From positions 198,643,524 through 198,707,523 of the forward strand of contig OY294067.1 of assembly GCA_958510875.1 (NCBI GenBank): DNA of 64,000 nt, given 5' to 3'. Shown piece by piece: positions 56,191-64,000 of this stretch. Numbering within the stretch: the stretch's first letter is position 1; each line of letters begins with the position of its first letter. A model generated the notes under the pieces. The model was not told the origin of the DNA. It made no database searches and worked only from the letters and a program-made list of their open reading frames with translations. Origin of the DNA: Endomychus coccineus (Eukaryota > Arthropoda > Insecta > Coleoptera > Endomychidae). Both the position numbers and the translations under genes were made by a program.

Positions 56191-56559
56191 AGATTTACCC
56201 TCAAAAGAGGATAACGCTGTACAGTTGCGTGGCCTCCTCGTTTACCTGACTAACAATCCTCAGATTCTGTTCCATGGGGTTATTTGAATGTACTAGGTGC
56301 AAATTGAGAATGAGAGAAATCTTGAAAAAATAGTAATAGAGCAATACGAGATAATTCGGAATAAGGAAGGCTTATTTGAGAGAGATTATCCATGAGGAAT
56401 CGACTAGAAAGACGGACATTTCCAGCACATGTTATATATGTTAATTTTTGCCATTTAATCTTGAATTGAGTTATATGGCATAAAGTATGTTCTCGTGTAG
56501 CGGCCAAATGATAAATGCAATCCACTTAAAATTTGTACACTATAAATAAGGAACTATCA

Positions 56560-56700
56560 TACTTATCCAATTGAAATACTGTCAAGTACTTAGGACCTTT
56601 CAGCTACCAAGTAGCCGTCATCAGAGTAAACAGAACAGTATTGTTAGTGGATAAGAGCGATTGTTTCTTATTTATATTTTTATAGTGTGAACTCTTTCAT
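56560..56700 (-). repeat. Solo PLE terminal fragment
   Basis: On the minus strand, CTCTGATGACGGCTAC-TTG-GTAGCTGAAAGGTCC, the same stem-loop as at 20851 but with an intact CTGATGA and GAAA. Flanking bases (TAGTGTGAACTCTTTCATT) also match PLE ends in this window. Confidence 0.6.
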
Positions 56701-57264
56701 TGCTTATCAGAAATTTTAACACAAATTATGGAATGATGCTTGAAACTTACTGACTTGAAAGTTCAAAGAGGTACGACCGGTTTTGAGTTATTGAGTAGTA
56801 CGGATTGTCGAAATACTCGACACTTTTCGCTCTGTTTCGCGCGTCATTTGGAGCGCTAATCATCTGGCCGATTGCCGATTGTAGAGAGAAATATTATAAC
56901 AACACGTTCACTACCGATCACACCAGCAGGTGCGGCACCCGATAAAGGGATAGCGCGTTCCGTCAATAGTCCAGGCATTTAAGGAGGAAAATTGACGATT
57001 TTTTTCCGAATTTCCGCGAGGTCTAATTTTGGTCTATTCTATGTATTTTGACACGCTGAAAACGATGGGGTAGTTTAAATTTGCATTAACCCTGTGCTCA
57101 AAAAGCTATGGCCATATTTTGGAAGCAAAAATGGCCTTTTTTCAATTTTTTGCGTTTTGAGACAAAGCTTTGAGTTGTATGGAAAAATGTTCCAACAAAA
57201 GTTTTTGGAAAAATTAATACGCAATTTTTGGCTCTGGTCCGAAATCGATTCGAGGTCGTGGGCC

Positions 57265-57391
57265 AAAAAACAAAAACTCTTTGACATATACTCAATTTTT
57301 CAATGTGCTAAAAAACAGAGTAAATGGACCCTTACTCTGTTTTTTAGCACATTGAAAAATTGAGTATTTGTCAAAGAGTTTTTGTTTTTTT
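57265..57391. repeat. 58-bp near-perfect hairpin
   Basis: Arms 57265-57322 and 57333-57391 are complementary with one mismatch and one extra base. The loop is about ten bases (AATGGACCCT). It is AT-rich and contains no gene. Confidence 0.9.
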
Positions 57392-57719
57392 CATATTCTG
57401 TTTCGGTGGAAACACAGTATTTTTATTTCTTTTCTTTCGGTTTCTGGCCAAAAAAGGCCATTTTGAAAATCTGTATTTTACGAATTTCAGACGAAATACT
57501 TAAGTTCTCGATCTAAAACATAACAAAGACATAACTTTGGCGCCATTTTGAAAGCTTTGGACAGCTTAAAAATTCAAATCTTTTGGGATTAGAAATTTTT
57601 CACGAAATTCAAATTCTACGTTCTTCAAGAGATTCTCATACCGACTATTTTAAGTCCGAACAGATCGATTTGCGTCGAGTAGAAATGAAGCTATCCTAAT
57701 AAATGTGTTTGGACCTCTA

Positions 57720-59445
57720 AGGGGTCCAATTTTGGGTCTATCAACAAAGTCTCAGAGCAAACTACAGAGAAATACATCGGCCATTTAGGTATGAAACAGC
57801 GTACGGGAATTCGTTCACAATTTCAAGTTATAACGAATTTCATCATAAAAACCAGCGCGGAATTCCATTTAGCGGCTATAAGCGAGGGCCGGGCCGGTAC
57901 AATAGATTCCTCTTGCGAAATAATACTATTTTAAATGTTTTGAAATGCACCTGAATGCTTATAATCGTTTTGTGTAAATGTGTGAGTGTATGTAGACGTG
58001 TGAACGTGTATATGTGACCGTGACATGATGTCATTATAGGGTGTTACATAACAAATTTCAATATTTAAACAAAAAAACCTAAGGTTAATAAATAATTTTT
58101 TTTTTCTCACATTTTTATTTTTTTTCTCTCACATTTCATACTTATTGAAAAATTATCTATACAGGTATATCTAACTATTCACAAATAACCTAAGTTTTCG
58201 TTATCACTGTCAGCATATATTGCTAATGATGTAATATGATCATTATTGATATACGGATCATCGTGATCCGCTTCATCATCTAAGTTTGATAAAATTCGAT
58301 CGTCGCAATTGTCACTGATGTCATCATTGGTATCGTCATCATCTTCATCATCGTGTTTATTTTCATCCATACACTTATCAAAATCATCATCATTTAATAT
58401 ACTGATTTCTAGCTCGGAGCAATTAGAACATTCTTTACCCACACAATGCTTACATAATGAGCTACAAGGTTGTCCCAATTTCAAGCACGAACATTTACCA
58501 GTACAATTTTTCATACAACCACAAGAGATTATGTTGATCAACTTATCGGAGCGTGCATTTTTACTATTAGTAAGTCCATTCGGACTATTTCTCCAACCCC
58601 ATTTTGTTGGATCAATGGTTTTATCACCGATCCAAACCTGAACTTGGTAATAATCCTAAAAATATGTTGCTTTGCAGCATCATCGTATTTTCATATGGTT
58701 ACCTTGTGATGCCTTGGCATAATTCAATCGTTCGCTGGCTTTTTGTTCAACACATTTATTAGCAAATCACAATTCCCGATCTTCCATACTCGACATAAGA
58801 TTTCAACAAGGTAGCCATATGAAAATACGATAATGCTGCAAAGCAACATATTGTTAGCGTGTTCGGTAATCAAACCATTGATCCAACGAAATGGGGTTGG
58901 AGGAATAGTCTGAATGGACTGACTCCTATACAAACAATAAAAATGCACGTCCCGATGAATTGATCAAAATAATCCCCCGTGATTGTAAAAAAAATTGTAC
59001 TGGTGAATGTTTGTGAAAAATTTAGGATTACCTTGTAGCTCATATGTAAGCATTGTGAAGGTGAAGAATGTTCTAATTTCCCCGAGTCAGAAATCAGTAT
59101 ATCAGATGACGATGATTTTGATATGTAACACCCCATAACGACATCATGTCACGGTCACATATACACCACACGTTTGCATACACTCACGTTTAAATACACT
59201 CACATTCACACAAAACGATTATAAGCATTCAGGTGCATTTTAAAACATTAAAAAGAGTACAGTTTCTCGCGCGGAATCTATTGTACCGACCCTCGTTTAT
59301 TGCCGCTGAATGAAATTCCGCGCTAGTTTTGTATGATGAAAATCGCTATAACTTGGAATTGTGAACGAATTTCCGTACGTTGTTTCAAATCTGAACAGCC
59401 GATGTATTTCTCTGTTTGCTCTAAGACTTTGTCCATAGGCTGGTA
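57720..59445. repeat. Fold-back element with cysteine-rich gene tail
   Basis: Inverted halves meet near 58755. Anchors: TATTGTACCG-type sequence at 59280 against 57890, ACATGATGTCATTATAGGGTG at 58023 against its complement near 59125, and TTGCTTTGCAGCAT at 58667 against its complement near 58835. The halves differ in length, and the right one has lost part of the gene. Confidence 0.8.
58179..58541 (-). pseudogene. Cysteine-rich C-terminal fragment (120 aa)
   Basis: IISCGCMKNCTGKCSCLKLGQPCSSLC..C is the Cys-rich tail pattern (C-x-C repeats) seen at the end of several insect transposon-associated proteins. It is followed by a long Asp-rich stretch. Upstream in another frame are traces reading NH.SNKMG, the usual preceding segment. 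A decayed second copy is inverted at 58870-59136. The parent element is not identifiable here. Confidence 0.5.
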
Positions 59446-59940
59446 ATGAGAACAATCTTTTCAATCATTTCCAGGAATATTATTAGTTTTGCTGAATTAA
59501 ACACAGCCGATTAGTCAGAGAATATCTTTGCAAAGAAATATTGAAATTTCTATCCAATTCAGAGATAAAGTTATCGACTCATCTTGAGCGTCTATTTCTG
59601 GATATAAAAAATTAAAATTATTTCCGATCTTCAATCTGGAGATTGAATATTTTCAAATGTTATTGTGTCTGCATCAGACTTTGATGATTTTGTGAAGACT
59701 ATGTTGTCATCTATGGGTGAATGTCATCTATCTTGTGGAACTGGAAATTGAGACCAACTAAACGAAGATACCATTCCATGCTCCCAGCTTGTTAGAAAAA
59801 AATATTTTCAATCATAGTTGAAAATCATGTCATTCCGAAAAAATCCTCTGTTGTAGACCTTAATATTGCTTGTTGACTAATAAACTATAAAAGAGTTACT
59901 GTGGATAGCACTATAAATAAGAAATAATTATAGTGAATAA
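59446..59940. other. Unassigned DNA
   Basis: No gene or repeat recognised. Confidence 0.45.
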
Positions 59941-61620
59941 GGATGATTATTTTAACGAAATAATAAATTTAACTTCTTTGTTATACTATCACTGATATTT
60001 AATATAGCCATCACTATAGTTTCAACACTAAACGTGTCATCTTCAGACGAAAACGAAGGTACGAATTTACAAGTACTATATCTACTATATATAGGCTAAA
60101 GAAGGAATACAAACAAATTAAAACCAAAAATTATACCTAACACCGGTATTTTGGTATCCCTTGATGTTTCTAATATGTTATCAAATATCCCTCCCATGTC
60201 GACATTCAATTAAAAACATCTTAGAAAAGTCACATATTAATCCTTCGATAAAATCAGTTTTATGCCTCAGTCAAAAGTACTGTCAGTTTAATAACAAATT
60301 TTATACTCAAAATAACGGATTAGCTATCGGTTCTCCATCAAGTCCACTTCTCGCAGATATTTTTATTTCTCACATAGAAGATGCTATAATCAGTTCTGTC
60401 ATAACAAAAAACATATTCAATTTTGGTACAGACACCTAGACAATATTTTAGCCCTCTTTAAAGGTACATCTAGACAGTTAGATGCTTTCTTATCATTCAT
60501 CAATAATATTTATCCCCACATAAAATTCACATCAGAGACAGGATGGGATCACAAAATAAATTTCTTAGACTTAACATTATTACATCATAATAATAGCATC
60601 TCATTCGACATTTACAGAAAACCTACTTTCACAGATACAATAATTTGTACCTCTTTACATAGCCCCTATAGTCATGAGCTAGCTGCTTTTCATTGGATGA
60701 TACATAGAGCCTTTTCTTTGCCCTTATCTCAAGAAAATCTTAGTAAAGAATTAGATACAATTGAAGTTATTGCTACAAATAACGGTTTCGTTCCTCAAGT
60801 AGTTTCTAAATTAATAAATAGGAAAAGACAAAAATTAATTTACAATAGCACTTATCCCTTCATGAAAGACAAAGATAACTCATTAAAATATGTTTCTTTG
60901 GTCCTATAAGCGAAAAAATTGCAAACATGTTATCCCATCATAACCTGACCATCAGCTTTAAACCCCCAAACAAATTATCTCATATTCTGTTCAATGCGAA
61001 AGATAAAACTGGCAAGTTTATAAACTAACTTGTCCATAGTGTGATAGTTTTTACATAGGTAGATCTTGTCGTAACATAGCAGTTAGATATAAAGAAAATT
61101 TTCGTTCCTTTAAAAATAATAAGACCGATTCTTCATCTGCAAATCATATTTTAGAAAATGGCCATACATTTCCTATTGTGAATAATGTCCAAATTTTACA
61201 TAGTCAGGATAAAATTTCAAAACTAAATATATTAGAGTCAATGGGAATTTTCAAAGCAATGAAGATGTATGATAATAAGATCCTAAACGATCAACTAGAT
61301 TTATATTACAGTAATCTCTTCAATGTATTAATAACCTGATTTTCGTATTTAAAGTCCGTTAGTAAACATACCCGCACCACTAAGGTTCTCACGGAACTAC
61401 CTAATCACTTTACCCCTCTCTGGTTTTTCCTAGAACTATTTCCTATAGCCATAAAATTTTGTTGTTTTCCTTCTTTAACCTATATATAGTAGACATAATA
61501 CTTGTTGAATTCATACCTTCGTTTTCGCCTGAAGATGACACGTATAGTGTTGAAACTATAGTAACGACTATATTAAATATCAGTGATAGTATAACAAAGT
61601 AGTTTTATTTATTATTTCCT
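59941..61620 (+). mobile_element. Penelope-like element with inverted terminal copies
   Basis: The sequence at 59941-60130 is the inverted copy of 61475-61620. Both carry the motif CCTGAAGATGACACGTATAG.. (or its complement) with a short stem before GAAA. Between them lies a PLE coding region. Inverted terminal repeats around a PLE are a known arrangement of the family. Confidence 0.8.
60150..61330 (+). pseudogene. PLE reverse transcriptase and GIY-YIG, broken, 5' truncated
   Basis: RT block NNKFYTQNNGLAIGSPSSPLLADIF (60290-60365), then DNILALF (60437, the position of the catalytic YxDD, here degraded), NFLDLTLLH, and RKPTFTDTI. The endonuclease end reads CDSFYIGRSCRNIAVRYKENF (near 61035) and SANHILENGHTF. 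Several stops and frameshifts. The RT thumb region at 60697-60909 is open. Confidence 0.82.
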
Positions 61621-62880
61621 TAAAATGATAAACTATCACAAAGTAACGGCTTCCACAATCAAATTTTTGAAGAGTGATTATTTCTTATTCATATTACTCA
61701 TTGACGATAGTCCATAACAACAAGGTTGAGAAAATTCTCAACCAACCAGATATTCCAATTCTACAACATGAGGTTCCGTTGGGTTATAGAAAGATTATTA
61801 TTTAGTTATATATTTTCCTGTCTATTTCTTATATAGTTATCTATTTTTCTGTCTTTACCAAATGAGAGAAGGTTTCGTTTGTTTTTTAGTTTGATTATGT
61901 TGAATAAAGTGCGTTTTTAGTTAAGGAATTTTTCATTCTCATTGCCTTTAAATTTTATTAAAAATGTATGTATGATCACCTCAATTACCACAGAAAATTT
62001 CGTTGGGTTAGAAAATATAAGCAATTTCAAGTTAAGTAATAAATTTATCTATACATTTTCTTATAAAAAATACATTACATATTGGATATTTCCAATTTTG
62101 AACTTTAAATATAACTGAAATGTTCATCAGTTATTCAAGAAAGAATATATTGCGTATCATAAATTTTGGGACTGTTATAGAGGACCAACAAAACAGTTTT
62201 ATTCAACAACGGTCCGAAAGGATTAGCATTATCTTTTGATTTGTAAAATCCTTCATATCGATTATAAGCCTTTTGAACTGACAACATCGCTGGACGCTCA
62301 GAAATGTGGTGTACGAAAGCAAACTATACTCCGGGGACGCTGAGTACCCGAAATTTGGAAGCTTTACTGTATATTTTGGACGCTCAAGAGCGGTTTTATG
62401 AACGGACGCTCTGAAATCAGTAGAATGCAAATTTTGAAAATTGTTTTCCATAATATGAAGGCTATGAACGTATTACGACCTCTACTGTTCAAAGATGGAA
62501 TATATTCAATACGTTATAGTATAGGATTGTATGAGAAATACGCTGTGGACCCTCAGAGTAGGAATAGTGAAAGGACGCCCTGGATATAGCTATATAACGA
62601 TTCATTTGACTACAACAATACAAAAATTTTGGATTTGGAAATGAATGAAAACAAACGTTCAATTCCAGGAAGTTCCCTATACAGGAGTCGCTCACTTGGT
62701 ACTCAATGAAGATTTTTCGAACATTGTCTATCAGATATGTAGAGGAAGAAATAACGTGAATCGAATCATAAACAGCTTTATTTTTTACAGAACATCATAT
62801 TGCATACTGGACCTGACACGACATGATTCATATTGACTTTGATGATACTAGGACGGGATATTTTTTGGACAATTTCATAA
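61621..62880. other. Unassigned DNA
   Basis: No gene recognised. CGGACGCTCTGAAAT- and GGACGCTCAAGAGCGG-like strings recur near 62290-62410 and suggest an old, decayed repeat. Confidence 0.4.
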
Positions 62881-62913
62881 GCTTTTCTGTAATCCTTATA
62901 ATATTATAGGATA

Positions 62914-63345
62914 TTAAAGTAAGTAGCAAGTAAGTAATAATTTTATTAGTTCCAGAAATTGCCGTATTAATTGTATCGTATAGTAACCTCTACTTGCTAA
63001 AAAATGTTTTAGCACATACTTCAACGAATTTATATCAAGATCTCGAACCTGAATCGGTAGTTTGTTATAAATTTTGGTTATTGAATGTTTCACATTTTTC
63101 TGAAGGTAGGTAAAGTTCAATTTATCCACTGTAAGATTATTCTTAGATCTAGTATTATGTTCATGATCAGCTATCTGGCCTTCAAATAGATCTTTATTTT
63201 GTGCTACGAACTTTACACACTCCAATATATATAAACTTGTTAGTGTGAGTACGTTTCGCGAGATAAAGTGTCTTTTACAACTTTCACGATTTTTTAAGTC
63301 AAGGATATTTCTGAGGAGTAATTTGTAGTAGATAAAGCATACTAT
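62914..63345 (-). pseudogene. LINE (Jockey/CR1-type) RT C-terminal fragment
   Basis: Continuous minus-strand frame from about 63345: YYKLLLRNILDLKNRESCKR, LTLTSLYILECVKFV, HNTRSKNNL, IYNKLPIQVRDL, and a final RGYYTI. This follows the tail of non-LTR retrotransposon ORF2 after the RT domain. The catalytic RT core is not in the window. Confidence 0.75.
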
Positions 63346-64000
63346 GCAACTCGCACAAAATGACTATTTTGCACTGAGATTTCACTAATCAGTTCTAAGA
63401 TAGGAACAGGAAATACTTCTCACATAATAACCTCCTCGACTTATACCTTAATACATAATAAATTACAAATAAAATAGTCACGATTAGGCAAACATAACGG
63501 TTAGCCAGGAAGGTAGTCGCTTAAGAATTATTTGCGATTCCCATGTTAGGACAGATTAGTAAAATCGAAGTACTATTGAACAATGCGATTTATCTATTCA
63601 CTTGATCTACCTCACAACAAAATATCATGATACCTAGACCACTTTGGATGAAGGATGGAGTTTGTGCCAGCATAACAATTGAATATTCTGAAATATGTGA
63701 ATCTGACCTACTAATGAAGGTAGGTTGGCTGGATTTTTGTACAGAATCTGGATTGTTCAAGATTATCTTCGAATATCATGTAGAAACCATACTTTCGCAT
63801 GTGATGAATATCTATATGAGAGAGGGAGATTATTTCCGTAGGTTCTGTACGGAAAAAATGGTAATGGTACTTATGCGATGGATGAAGAGTAGAATCAGAA
63901 ATGGTTTCGAGGACAAGAATGTATCATCACAAACTTATTGTATTCGTTGAATCAATGGTTTTGATCCATTTTGATCATGTGATTTAAGCTATAGCCTCTC
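63346..64000. other. Unassigned DNA at the window end
   Basis: An open frame at 63627-63950 (107 aa, MIPRPLWMKDGVCASITIEYSE) has no motif I recognise. It could be a real exon cut off from its gene, but nothing supports it. Confidence 0.35.

Overview
The window is eukaryotic, most likely from an insect or another arthropod. It is AT-rich and full of (TA)n microsatellites. It holds no recognisable host protein-coding gene. What can be recognised is mobile DNA: two Polinton/Maverick elements, several Penelope-like retroelements (PLEs), a decayed errantivirus-type LTR element, remnants of DNA transposons and a LINE, fold-back repeats, and an array of tRNA-like genes. The species cannot be named from the sequence.

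Element 1 (1332-17028) is a Polinton delimited by a perfect 6-bp target duplication (TATATT). Its terminal inverted repeats (TIRs) are about 2.8 kb long. It carries protein-primed DNA polymerase B, an orphan protein, integrase, a fibre-like coiled coil, a DUF8207-like protein and the packaging ATPase. On the other arm are a phospholipase A2-like virion protein, a cysteine protease, a remnant of the minor capsid protein and a truncated major capsid protein. It is a fossil: PolB has two in-frame stops, two other genes have one stop each, and both capsid genes are truncated. The TIRs run into PolB on the left and cut off the major capsid gene on the right.

17-42 kb is a patchwork. PLE copies lie head to head and in tandem, and one is interrupted by a 2.3-kb DNA transposon with a perfect 8-bp duplication. 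Two near-perfect 280-bp palindromes and many (TA)n tracts adjoin recurring short repeats with a hammerhead-like core. A 1.4-kb fold-back satellite lies at 28.4-29.8 kb. An errantivirus-type remnant (gag, protease, integrase, env-like) lies at 30.8-33.6 kb. A 1.9-kb inverted repeat spans 33.6-38.5 kb. A 473-bp tandem array carries five identical tRNA-like genes (anticodon AGA, short variable loop) plus one truncated copy.

Element 2 (42228-55039) is a second, divergent Polinton. Its TIRs are built from minisatellites. Major and minor capsid proteins, phospholipase-like protein, integrase with a complete chromodomain, fibre-like protein and ATPase are open. The protease is open but seems to lack its own upstream start. 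One gene has a single frameshift. No PolB is present. It carries instead a spliced gene resembling MSV199/DUF3627 proteins of large insect DNA viruses, and a small broken gene with a C-terminal membrane segment. A canonical -1 frameshift heptamer joins the phospholipase-like and protease frames.

55-64 kb holds a mariner-type transposase scrap, a 58-bp near-perfect hairpin, a fold-back element with a cysteine-rich gene tail, a PLE flanked by inverted copies of its terminal repeat, and the 3' end of a LINE.
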